From NCBI GenBank assembly GCA_018662365.1, contig JABJGH010000003.1, forward strand, positions 1-56,930: 56,930 nucleotides of DNA, written 5' to 3'. Under the pieces are notes generated by a model, which worked only from the letters and a program-made list of their open reading frames with translations, did not search any database and had not been told where the DNA came from. The number at the start of each line of letters is the position of its first letter. Within the stretch, counting starts at the first letter, position 1. Below, piece by piece: positions 33,586-42,469 of this stretch. Source of the DNA: Chloroflexota bacterium (GTDB lineage Bacteria > Chloroflexota > Anaerolineae > Anaerolineales > UBA11579). A program made the translations under genes and the position numbers.

Positions 33586-34671
33586 ATGGCTTCTTCTAAA
33601 AGATCGGTTGAATTTTTTCAAACTTCCGAAGGCGCAAAGATCTTCCAGATCCCCCTCAATGCCTTTCCCGGGTTTTGGGTCTATGCCTATCTGGTTTTGA
33701 TCGATGACTATAAAGTACTCATCGACACAGGATCGAATTGGGGGACAAGCAACCAAGGCTTAGAAGAAGGTTTTGAAAGCATTTCCGAAAGTATCGAAGA
33801 ACAAATTAATTTAGCAGACCTCAGCCATATTTTTATCACCCACGGCCACATCGATCACTTTGGCGGATTGGCCTATATTCGCCAACATAGCACAGCCCAG
33901 ATCGGAGTACACGAACTTGACCGTCGCATCCTCAGCAATTATGAAGAACGTCTATTGGTCGCTGCGCAGCGCCTGATGGAATTTCTAAGAGAATCTGGGG
34001 TTCCAGCGGAAGAACGAAATCAGATCTATGACTATTATATGTTCCCGAAAAGTCTATTCTCCTCTGTTGACGTGGACTTTACCTACCAAGCAGTGGATAT
34101 GCAGGTCGGCCCCTTCCGCTTCTTACATACGCCCGGTCATGGGGCAGGTGCGGTGGTCATTCGTTTACACGATATTCTTTTTAGTGGGGACCATATTCTC
34201 AGCGGCATCAGCCCCCATCAAGCCCCCGAACGCCTCACCCTAAACACAGGTCTCAGCCATTATTTGGAGTCCTTAGAAAAAGTGAAAACTTGGGCTTCAG
34301 ATGTCAAATTGGTTTTGGGCGGACATAAAAACCCGCTCACTGATCTTGGAAAACGGGTGGATGAGATCCGAGCCCTACACTTTCACCGCTTAGAGGAGAT
34401 CCTCCAACTATTAGAAACACCCAATACAGTCTCCGAAATTTCCAAGAATTTATTTGGAAAAGCGGAGGGATATAACACCTTATTAGCTATAGAAGAATCA
34501 GGCGCACATGTTGAATATCTCTATCAATATGGATACTTATCGATTTATAACTTGGAAGAGTTAAATCAAGAGTCAAGGCCCGCGGTCATAAAATACTGTC
34601 GGGTAAACGATGCTTTAGAAATGTTAAAAACTTTGGAAAAAAAAGGAGAAAAAGGGTATGTACTCATTTGA
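33586..34671 (+). CDS. MBL-fold metallo-hydrolase in the fatty-acid operon
   Basis: 361 residues. The metallo-beta-lactamase fold is clear: LIDTGSNWG (45-53), the zinc motif THGHIDH (His86, His88, Asp90, His91), HTPGHGAGAV with the third His and SGDHILSG with the bridging Asp. After the catalytic domain, residues about 255-361 look like a winged-helix/LACTB2-type tail (KNLFGKAEGYNTLLAIEESGAHVEYL). It probably hydrolyses a thioester or other ester; an acyl-CoA-related role is suggested by position only. Its 3' end overlaps the acyl-CoA dehydrogenase start by 14 bases. Confidence 0.82.
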   Translation: MASSKRSVEFFQTSEGAKIFQIPLNAFPGFWVYAYLVLIDDYKVLIDTGSNWGTSNQGLEEGFESISESIEEQINLADLSHIFITHGHIDHFGGLAYIRQHSTAQIGVHELDRRILSNYEERLLVAAQRLMEFLRESGVPAEERNQIYDYYMFPKSLFSSVDVDFTYQAVDMQVGPFRFLHTPGHGAGAVVIRLHDILFSGDHILSGISPHQAPERLTLNTGLSHYLESLEKVKTWASDVKLVLGGHKNPLTDLGKRVDEIRALHFHRLEEILQLLETPNTVSEISKNLFGKAEGYNTLLAIEESGAHVEYLYQYGYLSIYNLEELNQESRPAVIKYCRVNDALEMLKTLEKKGEKGYVLI

Positions 34672-35752
34672 ACCAAACGAAGAACAAAAAATGTTGATCG
34701 ATGTGGCCAAGCGCTACGCTGAAACCGATTTACGCCCAGCGGCGCACGAGGCCGAGGAAGAGGGAATCTTTGATCCAAAATTGATCGAAAAGGGCTGGGA
34801 GCTTGGTATCCTCCAAGCTTCAATTCCTGACACCTATGGTGGATTTGGAGACCGTTCCCTCCTCACCAGCGTGCTAGCCCTTGAAGAGTTGGCTGTCGGG
34901 GATATGGCGGGAGCATTATCAATCCTTGCCCCTTCACTTTTTGTCACCCCGATCTTAATCGCTGGAACCGAGGAGCAAAAAACGAATTGGATCCCTCCGG
35001 TGATCGAAGCAGAATGGAAAGCCTATACCGCCGCAATGATCGAATATGCCTACGATTATGACCCCAACGAATTAAAAACCACCGCCACTTTGGACGGGGA
35101 TTCCTATCTTCTCAAAGGGGAGAAACGATTTGTACCCTTCGCCGACCAGGCAGAAGCGATCATCGTTTATGCCAATTTGGATGGCAAAACCCAAGGATTT
35201 ATCGTACCCAAAGGTTTAGAAGGATTAGAAGTTGGAGAACGTGAAGCTACCCTGGGGACAAACGGTCTTCAAACCTTTTCTTTGGTCTTAGACAATGTCA
35301 AAGTTCCGAAAGCCAATAGGTTAGGTGGGGAAGCCGGGCATGATTTTGCGCCCATATTAGCGGCTGCTCAAACCTCACTCGCCGCCGTGGCCGTGGGTGT
35401 CGCCCGGGCTTCCTTTGAATATGCCCGAGATTATTCGAAAGAACGATTTGTATTGGGCTCATTCATTGCTCAAAAACAATCCATCGCCTTTATGATCGCC
35501 GAAATGGCCGCCGAAGTCGAAGCAATTCGCTTATTGACCTGGGAAGCAGCTTATATGTTGGATAAAGGGGAGGAAACTGCCGCACATTCCGCCTATCTCG
35601 CCCTGATGGGTGCGATCGACATGGCAATGATGGTCACAGACCGGGGTGTGCAGATATTAGGTGGGCATGGGTATATCCGTGAACATCCTGTTGAATTATG
35701 GTTCCGGAACGGTCGTGGAATCGCCAGCCTAACCGGCTTGGTAATGGGTTAA
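34658..35752 (+). CDS. acyl-CoA dehydrogenase-like subunit lacking the catalytic Glu
   Basis: 364 residues with the acyl-CoA dehydrogenase fold: an N-terminal helical domain, a beta domain (about 125-220) and a C-terminal helical domain with the FAD-contacting ERFVLGSFIAQKQ and GGHGYIREHPVELWFRNGRG. The usual catalytic Glu motif IYEGT near the end is replaced by IASLTG, with Thr359 in the Glu position, and the chain stops five residues later. The FAD-side TE-AGSD motif of the beta domain is also degraded (AMIEYAYDYDPNEL). The alternative Glu position used by isovaleryl-type enzymes also lacks Glu. It is encoded directly before an intact paralogue, so a heteromeric enzyme is plausible. Confidence 0.82.
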   Translation: MYSFEPNEEQKMLIDVAKRYAETDLRPAAHEAEEEGIFDPKLIEKGWELGILQASIPDTYGGFGDRSLLTSVLALEELAVGDMAGALSILAPSLFVTPILIAGTEEQKTNWIPPVIEAEWKAYTAAMIEYAYDYDPNELKTTATLDGDSYLLKGEKRFVPFADQAEAIIVYANLDGKTQGFIVPKGLEGLEVGEREATLGTNGLQTFSLVLDNVKVPKANRLGGEAGHDFAPILAAAQTSLAAVAVGVARASFEYARDYSKERFVLGSFIAQKQSIAFMIAEMAAEVEAIRLLTWEAAYMLDKGEETAAHSAYLALMGAIDMAMMVTDRGVQILGGHGYIREHPVELWFRNGRGIASLTGLVMG

Positions 35753-35762
35753 GGAGAAAAAG

Positions 35763-37007
35763 ATGATCTCATTTGAAAAATCAAAAGCTGTCGTTCAGGC
35801 ACAATACCTGATCCAAACTGTCGCAGACAATATGATGCGTCCAGTCTCCCGCTATTTCGATGAAGAAGAAGGGGAGATTCCCTGGGATTATATTGAATTC
35901 ATGCATGGTGCCTTACGCCAGATGGGTTCTGCTTCTTTGACTCCTGATCATGAAAAACAAAAAGAAGCCGAAAAAGCGAAGAAACCTCGCCAGGCCTATG
36001 TGGTCATGGCCCATCAGATCGAAATGCTTTCCTGGGGAGATGTCGGTTTTTATCTCTGTACTCCTCGTGGCGGCTTAGGGTCAGCGGCTGTAGAATCTGC
36101 CGGGACGCCCGAACAAAAGGATAAATTTCTTTCCATATTGAATGGTGAAAAGCCGATCTTTACTTCCATGGCAATCACCGAGGCAGATGCGGGGTCAGAC
36201 AATTCCGCAATCCGTGCCACAGCAGTGTTGGATGAAGAAACGAATGAATGGATATTGAACGGAGAAAAGATCTTTGTAACCGCCGGCCGGCTTTCGATGG
36301 AAAACACAGAGGGCTATACCGTTATTTGGGCAAGCCTAGATCTAGAAGCTGGTCGATCTGGAATCCGCTCATTTGTGGTTCCCGCGGGAACGCCCGGGTT
36401 CAAGATTGCCAAGAAAGAAGAAAAATTAGGGATACGGGTAAGTGATACCGTCACTTTTGTCCTCGAAGATTGCCGCGTACCCTATGACCATATCCTTGGT
36501 AACCCAAAGATCGAAAAATCTACTGAGGGTTTTAAAGGCGCAATGCAAACTTTCAATGTCACCAGGCCTTTGGTTGCAGCAACCGGGCTGGGTGTCGCAA
36601 GAGCCGCCTTAGAAGAAGTCAAAAAGATGCTTGAAGAGCAGGGGGTTGTGCTTCGAGATGGACTCCCTCGAAATAAAATGACCAGCATCGAACGAGATGT
36701 GATCGATATGGAACGCATGGTGCGCTCCTCCTGGTTATTAACCCTCAAAGCCATTTGGATGTCCGACAATAAGATCTCAAATGCCAAAGAGTCGGCGATG
36801 AGCAAATTGCATGCGGGGGATGTATCCTCAAAGGTCACTCAAAAAGCGGTAGAACTCCTCGGCCCAATGGGTTATTCACGGGAATTCTTACTAGAAAAGT
36901 GGATGCGAGATGCCAAGATCACCGATATTTATGAAGGAACCGGTCAGATCAATCGTTTGGTAGCAGCCCGGGCAATTTTAGGCTACCGTGGCAAGGATCT
37001 TAGGTAA
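35763..37007 (+). CDS. acyl-CoA dehydrogenase, catalytic subunit
   Basis: 414 residues. Intact hallmarks: the FAD/substrate motif MAITEADAGSD (about 136-146), GEKIFVTAG, the middle-domain DTVTFVLEDCRVP, and the catalytic Glu391 in DIYEGTGQINR. It introduces the trans-2 double bond into acyl-CoA, reducing FAD, in the first step of beta-oxidation; electrons would go to an electron-transfer flavoprotein, not encoded here. It is 10 bases after the Glu-less paralogue with a good GGAG site. Confidence 0.92.
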   Translation: MISFEKSKAVVQAQYLIQTVADNMMRPVSRYFDEEEGEIPWDYIEFMHGALRQMGSASLTPDHEKQKEAEKAKKPRQAYVVMAHQIEMLSWGDVGFYLCTPRGGLGSAAVESAGTPEQKDKFLSILNGEKPIFTSMAITEADAGSDNSAIRATAVLDEETNEWILNGEKIFVTAGRLSMENTEGYTVIWASLDLEAGRSGIRSFVVPAGTPGFKIAKKEEKLGIRVSDTVTFVLEDCRVPYDHILGNPKIEKSTEGFKGAMQTFNVTRPLVAATGLGVARAALEEVKKMLEEQGVVLRDGLPRNKMTSIERDVIDMERMVRSSWLLTLKAIWMSDNKISNAKESAMSKLHAGDVSSKVTQKAVELLGPMGYSREFLLEKWMRDAKITDIYEGTGQINRLVAARAILGYRGKDLR

Positions 37008-37027
37008 TCGGGAAAATGGGAGAAAAA

Positions 37028-39454
37028 ATGAAATACAAAATTAATAATGCCGTAGTAATCGGCGCAGGCACAATGGGGGCAGCAATTGCAGCTCATTTAG
37101 CGAATAATGGGGTTGCAGTTACGCTTCTAGACATCGTGCCAAGAGAGTTGAATAAAAAAGAAAAAGCAAAAGGATTGAAATTAGATAGCAAAGTGGTTCG
37201 CAACCGGATTGTAAATGATGGATTAACTGCTGCGATCAAATCTCGCCCCGCAAGTTTCTACGCCAAAGACCTCGCTGAGCATGTGAGCACCGGAAATCTC
37301 GAAGATGATTTTGACGTGGTTGCAAATGCCGACTGGGTGATCGAGGTGATCGTAGAGAATTTGGCGATCAAGCAAAGTTTAATGGAGCGGATTGATAAGG
37401 TCCGGGGAAAGCATGCGATTATCAGTACAAATACTTCTGGTATCCCGATTGCTTCCATCGCTGAAGGGCGGTCGGAAAGTTTTAGAAAACACCTTTTAGG
37501 CGTTCACTTTTTCAATCCTCCTCGTTATCTCAAACTTTTAGAGATCATCTCAGGTCCTGAGACATTACCCGAAGTGATCGATTTCATCAGCGAATTTGGC
37601 GAAAGACGCTTGGGAAAAGGGATCGTGCTCTGTAAGGACACGCCTAATTTCATCGGGAACAGATTCTTTTCAGTGGGTGGATCCTTTGCAATGGACTATA
37701 TTGCAGAACACGGATACACAGTCGCAGAGGTGGATGCGATTTCCGGGAAAATGATGGGGCGTCCCAATACTGCCACTTTCCGGTTGATTGATCTGGTGGG
37801 GGTGGATGTTGCAAATCATGTGCGTGACAATCTGGCGGATCTGATTCCAGAGGATGAAGTTGCGCAAAAATATTTAAGATCAGAAAAAGCCAATAAGGCT
37901 TCTAATGCTATGGTAGAGAATGGTTGGCTGGGGAACAAAAATAAAATAGGTTTTTACAAAATGGTGATCAATGATTCCGGAAAGAAAGAATTCTGGACAT
38001 TGAATTTAGAAACCTTGGAGCATGAGCCTCCCCCCGAGAAACCAAAATTTGAGTCGATTGGTAAAGTAAAAGATATCGATGATCCAGCGAGTCGGCTTAA
38101 AGCCTTAGTTGCCGAAGACGATCGTGCGGCCAAATTAGCCCGGGCTATGACCTATTTTGGTTTTTATTATGCCAGTTTGGTCATCCCAGAGATCTCCGAT
38201 CTACCTAAATCGATCGATGACGCCACTCGCTGGGGATTTATGCACGAGGCCGGTCCCTTTGAACTTTGGGATGCCTTTGGGGTTGCAGAAACGATTGAGA
38301 AGATGAAGCTGGAAGGCTTTGAACCTGCGGCTTGGGTAAAGGAAATGCTGGACGCTGGTTTTGATACTTTCTACCAATACAATGGGAAAGAAAAAATTGG
38401 GGTCTATCATCCCGAAAAGAAAGAATATCAAGCGTATAAGTTTTCACCATCCTATATCAATCTGCAAAGCATGAAAGATGCCGGGAAATTGGTGGAGAAG
38501 AATGATGGTGCATCCATTGTGGACATGGGAGATGGAGTAGCCCTTTTAGAATTCCATACCAAAATGAATGCCTTGGATGCCGATATTGGCCAAATGGTCA
38601 ATAAGGTTTTGGATATGCTTGATACTGATTTCGATGCTTTGGTAATAGGCAACCAGGGAGAACATTTTAGTGCAGGAGCAAACCTATTTCTGATCGCGAT
38701 GTATGCGCAGCAAGAGCAATGGGATGAATTGAAAAAGGTGATTAATGACTTGCAGGACATGAACATGCGCATGCGTTATTCACAGAAACCCGTGGTTGTG
38801 GCTCCCTTCGGATATACCCTTGGCGGTGGCACGGAAGTAACCATGCATGGAAGCCGGGTAGTAGCCGCAGCTGAAACATATGCCGGGTTAGTGGAAGCTG
38901 GCATGGGGCTGGTTCCCGCTGGTGGTGGCACAAAAGAAATTATGCGGCGGGTAATTAACCCTGCAATGCGCACTGAAAACGCTTTCTATTTGCCATATGT
39001 GCAGAGATCCTTTATGCAGATTGGCATGGTAAAGGTCGCAACAAGTGCTTATGAAGCCAAGAAAATGGGCATGCTAAGTCCCACCGATCGAATCGTAACC
39101 AATCAAGATCATCTGTTGGCTGAAGCAAAAAGAGAAGCACGGCACATGGCCGACGCAGGGTATGTAGCGCCAATGCCTGAAAAGATCTTTGCGGCGGGAC
39201 GGGATGTATTGTCCTCCCTCAGAGCAGGTCTTAACGGATTCTTGGATGGAAAATATATTTCTGAACATGATGCCGTGGTTGGAAAGCATGTTGCCAATAT
39301 TCTTGCTGGCGGTAATATTAGCCAAAGTCAGTGGGTCGATGAACAATATATCTTAGACCTGGAATGTGAGGCCTTCCTCTCTTTATGTGGTGAGGCAAAG
39401 ACACAAGAACGGATTTGGCATTTCCTGCAGACCGGCAAACCTTTGAGGAATTAG
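37028..39454 (+). CDS. fadN: 3-hydroxyacyl-CoA dehydrogenase / enoyl-CoA hydratase (FadN-like)
   Basis: 808 residues from ATG 37028, which has GGGAG at the right distance; the in-frame ATG at 37016 is poorly placed. The N-terminal NAD-binding domain starts VIGAGTMGAAIAAHLA, with the dehydrogenase His in VHFFNPPRYLKLLE and a second helical domain at about 200-440. From about 490, a crotonase fold follows: SAGANLFLI oxyanion loop, catalytic Glu in TLGGGTEVTMHG and again in GLVEAGMGLVPAGGGT. Order dehydrogenase-then-hydratase matches Bacillus FadN, not E. coli FadB. It hydrates enoyl-CoA and oxidises the 3-hydroxyacyl-CoA. The gene sits 20 bases after the dehydrogenase and 12 before thiolase. 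Confidence 0.93.
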   Translation: MKYKINNAVVIGAGTMGAAIAAHLANNGVAVTLLDIVPRELNKKEKAKGLKLDSKVVRNRIVNDGLTAAIKSRPASFYAKDLAEHVSTGNLEDDFDVVANADWVIEVIVENLAIKQSLMERIDKVRGKHAIISTNTSGIPIASIAEGRSESFRKHLLGVHFFNPPRYLKLLEIISGPETLPEVIDFISEFGERRLGKGIVLCKDTPNFIGNRFFSVGGSFAMDYIAEHGYTVAEVDAISGKMMGRPNTATFRLIDLVGVDVANHVRDNLADLIPEDEVAQKYLRSEKANKASNAMVENGWLGNKNKIGFYKMVINDSGKKEFWTLNLETLEHEPPPEKPKFESIGKVKDIDDPASRLKALVAEDDRAAKLARAMTYFGFYYASLVIPEISDLPKSIDDATRWGFMHEAGPFELWDAFGVAETIEKMKLEGFEPAAWVKEMLDAGFDTFYQYNGKEKIGVYHPEKKEYQAYKFSPSYINLQSMKDAGKLVEKNDGASIVDMGDGVALLEFHTKMNALDADIGQMVNKVLDMLDTDFDALVIGNQGEHFSAGANLFLIAMYAQQEQWDELKKVINDLQDMNMRMRYSQKPVVVAPFGYTLGGGTEVTMHGSRVVAAAETYAGLVEAGMGLVPAGGGTKEIMRRVINPAMRTENAFYLPYVQRSFMQIGMVKVATSAYEAKKMGMLSPTDRIVTNQDHLLAEAKREARHMADAGYVAPMPEKIFAAGRDVLSSLRAGLNGFLDGKYISEHDAVVGKHVANILAGGNISQSQWVDEQYILDLECEAFLSLCGEAKTQERIWHFLQTGKPLRN

Positions 39455-39466
39455 AAGGAGAACCTT

Positions 39467-40657
39467 ATGAGTGAAAATAATCTTGACCCCAAACGGGTGC
39501 CAGTAATTGTTGCGGCCAAAAGAACACCGATCGGAAAAGCGATTAAAGGGGCATTGGCCACCGCTCGCCCGGAAGATCTGGGTGCATTGGTGATCAAACG
39601 CCTGATGGAAAGTATCCCTGAAGTGCCGCTAACCGATATCGAGGATGTGATTATTGGTTGCGCGATGCCAGAGGGTTCCCAAGGATTGAATCTTGGACGC
39701 CGAATTGTGTTACGAGCGGGTTTTCCAGTTGAAGTACCTGCTGAAACAGTCAATCGCTTTTGCTCTTCTGGGCTGCAAACAATCTCCCAGGCTGCAATGC
39801 AGATCATGTCTGGGATGGGGGATGTGATCATTGCTGGGGGGGTGGAATCAATGAGCAATGTGCCAATGACCGGGTTTGCTTTTTCTGCCAACCCAACCCT
39901 GGCTGCGGATTACCCCGAAGCCTATGTGAGTATGGGCATCACCGCTGAAAATGTAGCGGATGAATATGATGTAAGCCGTCAAGCCCAAGATGAATTCGCG
40001 GCTCGTAGCCATCAGCGTGCTGCCTTGGCCATTGAGAAAGGTTTGTTTGATGCTGAAACCGTTGCTGTGGACCTCGAACTGGTTGGTCCCGATGGCAGCA
40101 AAACGATTACCCATTCCGTGGATGAGGGAGTGAGGGCGGATACTACGGCGGAGGGATTATCCAAACTCCGACCGGTGTTTAGAGAGGGGGGATCTGTAAC
40201 CGCAGGTAACACATCCCAGATGAGCGATGGTGCAGCGGCAGTATTGATCATGTCTCAGGCGAAAGCCGATGAATATGGTTTAAACCCTTTAGCCAGATTT
40301 GTGTCCTACGCAGTGGGTGGGGTGAGACCAGAAGTGATGGGGATTGGCCCGATCGTTGCTATTCCGAAGGCATTAGAAAAAGCAGGTCTTGAATTGGCAG
40401 ATATAGACCTGATTGAATTAAATGAGGCATTTGCTGCTCAATCTGTTGCAGTAGTCAATGAACTGGGATTAGACATTGAAAAAGTAAATGTCAATGGAGG
40501 CGCGATTGCTCTTGGACATCCCCTTGGATGCACCGGGGCAAAACTCACCACCCAGCTGATCCATGAGATGGGAAGACGCGACTCTAAATATGGCATGGTG
40601 ACAATGTGTATTGGCGGCGGCATGGGGGCTGCTGGCATCTTTGAAAATTTACAGTAA
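39467..40657 (+). CDS. fadA: acetyl-CoA C-acyltransferase (thiolase)
   Basis: A 396-residue degradative thiolase that releases acetyl-CoA from 3-ketoacyl-CoA. The nucleophile is Cys99 in [11 protein letters not shown], with His in [15 protein letters not shown] and the second catalytic Cys in [11 protein letters not shown] near the C-terminus. The substrate-loop [11 protein letters not shown] is also present. It directly follows the fadN-like gene. No ETF genes accompany the operon. Confidence 0.94.
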   Translation: MSENNLDPKRVPVIVAAKRTPIGKAIKGALATARPEDLGALVIKRLMESIPEVPLTDIEDVIIGCAMPEGSQGLNLGRRIVLRAGFPVEVPAETVNRFCSSGLQTISQAAMQIMSGMGDVIIAGGVESMSNVPMTGFAFSANPTLAADYPEAYVSMGITAENVADEYDVSRQAQDEFAARSHQRAALAIEKGLFDAETVAVDLELVGPDGSKTITHSVDEGVRADTTAEGLSKLRPVFREGGSVTAGNTSQMSDGAAAVLIMSQAKADEYGLNPLARFVSYAVGGVRPEVMGIGPIVAIPKALEKAGLELADIDLIELNEAFAAQSVAVVNELGLDIEKVNVNGGAIALGHPLGCTGAKLTTQLIHEMGRRDSKYGMVTMCIGGGMGAAGIFENLQ

Positions 40658-40737
40658 AATTATCCACAAGTGATAAGAAAATAAGGAAAGAAAATTATTC
40701 TTGATCGCTGAGAAGGATTTTCATACAGGAGAATAAA

Positions 40738-41064
40738 ATGGCTATTACGATCGAAGAACTATTTGAAAAATTACCCGGGGCATTTATCCCAGAAAAAGCT
40801 GGGGATCTGGATGCGGTCATCCAATTTGAATTATCTGGCGAAGAAGCCAGTGATTGGTATTTGGTGATCAAGGATAAAACCGTCAAAGTAGAAAAGGGAA
40901 AACATGAGAGCGCTACGATGACACTTTCGTCAGATTCCCAGGATTATAAAGACATTGTTACGGGAAAAACAAACCCAATGAATGCCTTCATGCAGGGAAA
41001 GGTAAAACTGCAGGGTAATCTCAATTTAGCGATGAAATTCGCGGAAATGTTTAAACTGAGTTAA
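40738..41064 (+). CDS. SCP2 sterol/acyl-CoA-binding domain protein
   Basis: 108 residues comprising a single SCP2 domain: ADLDAVIQFELSGEEASDWYLVIKD-like strands (quoted in part), then MTLSSDSQDYKDIVTGKTNPMNAFMQGKVKLQGNL-type helix and strand. Such domains bind hydrophobic acyl groups or acyl-CoA. As the last gene of the operon, 80 bases after thiolase, it resembles a split version of the eukaryotic thiolase-SCP2 fusion and probably carries or sequesters acyl-CoA intermediates. A terminator follows. Confidence 0.85.
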   Translation: MAITIEELFEKLPGAFIPEKAGDLDAVIQFELSGEEASDWYLVIKDKTVKVEKGKHESATMTLSSDSQDYKDIVTGKTNPMNAFMQGKVKLQGNLNLAMKFAEMFKLS

Positions 41065-41077
41065 TTGAAAAGTTAAG

Positions 41078-41109
41078 TAAAAAGAGCCTCTATAAGAGGC
41101 TCTTTTAAT
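41078..41109 (+). terminator. terminator of the fatty-acid operon (works both ways)
   Basis: AAAGAGCCTCT (41081-41091), ATA loop, AGAGGCTCTTT (41095-41105), with T/A runs. It lies between the operon and the convergent SufT-like gene. Confidence 0.9.
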
Positions 41110-41125
41110 TTGTTTTATTGTCTAA

Positions 41126-41488
41126 CTAAAATAATCCCCAATCTGCGCCGGCGCCTTCTTCCATATAGGTTAGATCCCATAATTCCATCCCCATTTCGAT
41201 CGTGGTAGTAACCCCTAAGGTTTCTTCCACTTTTGTCCTTGCCATTTCTAAAAGGGCAGGGGCATATGGACAAAATGGGGTGGTCATCACCATAGTCACT
41301 TTTGCTTTTTCATTTTCCTCGTCAAAAAGTACATTTCGAATAAGTCCGAGCTCAATGATGTTCATTCCAATTTCTGGATCGATCACTTCTCTCAGCGCTT
41401 TATCCACGGGTTCTGTTTTATCAGGGTGGGTACTCTCAATTTCCCAAATGGCTTGTTTACTTGGATCTTGTGCGATTGCAGGGCTCAT
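41126..41488 (-). CDS. SufT-like DUF59 iron-sulfur assembly factor
   Basis: 120 residues of the DUF59/MIP18 family. Hallmarks are DPEIGMNIIELGLIRNV (about 37-53) and the conserved Cys in TTPFCPYAPALLEMA (about 69-83). SufT, PaaD and MIP18 proteins help mature iron-sulfur proteins. Its position directly downstream of the SufR-like regulator (42 bases), back-to-back with the sufC operon, supports the same role. A stop is followed by the bidirectional terminator. Confidence 0.85.
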   Translation of the reverse strand: MSPAIAQDPSKQAIWEIESTHPDKTEPVDKALREVIDPEIGMNIIELGLIRNVLFDEENEKAKVTMVMTTPFCPYAPALLEMARTKVEETLGVTTTIEMGMELWDLTYMEEGAGADWGLF

Positions 41489-41530
41489 ATCATCATTACC
41501 TTTTTCATAGTCATTTTAAATTTTTCTATA

Positions 41531-42169
41531 TTAATTTTTTTGGCCGTTTTCTGAGGCCACATAAACACAATGGTTATCACCATTTAGGATGCATTCAGTC
41601 TTTTGCACAGGTATGGACAACATGGTTGAAATCAAACTTTCGTCCACGATGCATATTTCGGGGTGTTCTTTCCCAATATGTACATAAGGACAGCTTGTTT
41701 CCATGATGTGGAAATCATCCCCTTCTTTTGAAACCTGCACATTAAAGCCTTCATTTACCAATACTTTTCGAGTGAGTTCTACACGGTCTCCCAAATCTAA
41801 ATTCGAAAAATCAACGTTCGAGAATCCAGATTCTGCCATCCCGGTACCCAATTCCTTGAACAAGGTTTCTAAAGTGTTTTCTGGAAGAGTTTCTTTTAAT
41901 TTGTTTACAAGGCGTAAGGATAAATTTAAATATCGGGTTGGAAATTTTTCCATACCTTTATTGGTCAAAAAATAAATTCTTCTAGGACGACCGACTCCGT
42001 GTCTTTCTTCCTCTGAAGAAACGAGGCCATCTGCTTCTAAGCGGGTAATATGGTGCCGAACAGATATCGGGTTAATACTTACCGCATCGGCAAGTTCATT
42101 GATCGTGCATCTCTGTCGATTGAGCAAATTTTGTAAAACCTGTTCCCGCGTACTTCCCATAAAATACAA
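41531..42169 (-). CDS. sufR: SufR-like iron-sulfur-sensing transcriptional regulator
   Basis: 212 residues: an N-terminal winged helix (9-70; INELADAVSINPISVRHHITRLEADGLV region with the GVGRPRRIYFLT wing) and a C-terminal domain with four cysteines, Cys160, Cys173, Cys193 and Cys201. The Cys-x12-Cys spacing matches the cluster-binding site of cyanobacterial and mycobacterial SufR, though the later spacings differ. SufR holds an Fe-S cluster and represses the suf genes when clusters are plentiful. It is divergent from sufC across a 300-base gap containing a strong promoter and a palindrome. Gene symbol given by context. Confidence 0.85.
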   Translation of the reverse strand: MYFMGSTREQVLQNLLNRQRCTINELADAVSINPISVRHHITRLEADGLVSSEEERHGVGRPRRIYFLTNKGMEKFPTRYLNLSLRLVNKLKETLPENTLETLFKELGTGMAESGFSNVDFSNLDLGDRVELTRKVLVNEGFNVQVSKEGDDFHIMETSCPYVHIGKEHPEICIVDESLISTMLSIPVQKTECILNGDNHCVYVASENGQKN

Positions 42170-42319
42170 ACCTTTCTAAGAATTTAATTTCAATTAAAAA
42201 TCAGTATACCATCCAAATATTAAATATGTCAAATTTACTATTTTTATAATAAATATTATGAGAATTAGTCGATGCACTCCTGAATTTTCCTGAATAATCC
42301 CAAAAAGTAAAGGGTTTTG

Positions 42320-42354
42320 AAGGGAATATTTATAATTTATAAGATATTTCCCTT
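42320..42354. promoter_or_regulatory. imperfect palindrome, candidate SufR operator
   Basis: AAGGGAATAT (42320-42329) and ATATTTCCCTT (42344-42354) are inverted around an AT-rich centre containing two TTATAA palindromes. The element sits between the divergent sufR and sufC genes, just upstream of the sufC promoter. Assignment to SufR is inference. Confidence 0.45.
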
Positions 42355-42359
42355 AAATA

Positions 42360-42388
42360 TTGACAGTATTATTTCGCTCTGCTATAAT
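42360..42388 (+). promoter_or_regulatory. consensus promoter of the suf operon
   Basis: TTGACA (42360-42365) and TATAAT (42383-42388) with a 17-base spacer: a perfect sigma-70 consensus. A second TATAAT occurs at 42413-42418. Transcription would start near 42395, 75 bases before sufC. Confidence 0.85.
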
Positions 42389-42469
42389 TGCTCAGATATA
42401 CGTGAAAGTTGGTATAATCTTTCTGTTTTGGGAAAGGTCAGAACTAAATATTTCAGGAGTTCTTTTTTT

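Noticed and set aside
38201-39348. Overlapping minus-strand ORFs over the fadN-like gene
   Set aside because: Antisense shadows; no ribosome sites, no consistent composition.
42317-42469. 51-codon N-terminal extension of SufC
   Set aside because: It overlaps the consensus promoter; SufC homology begins at the ATG at 42470.
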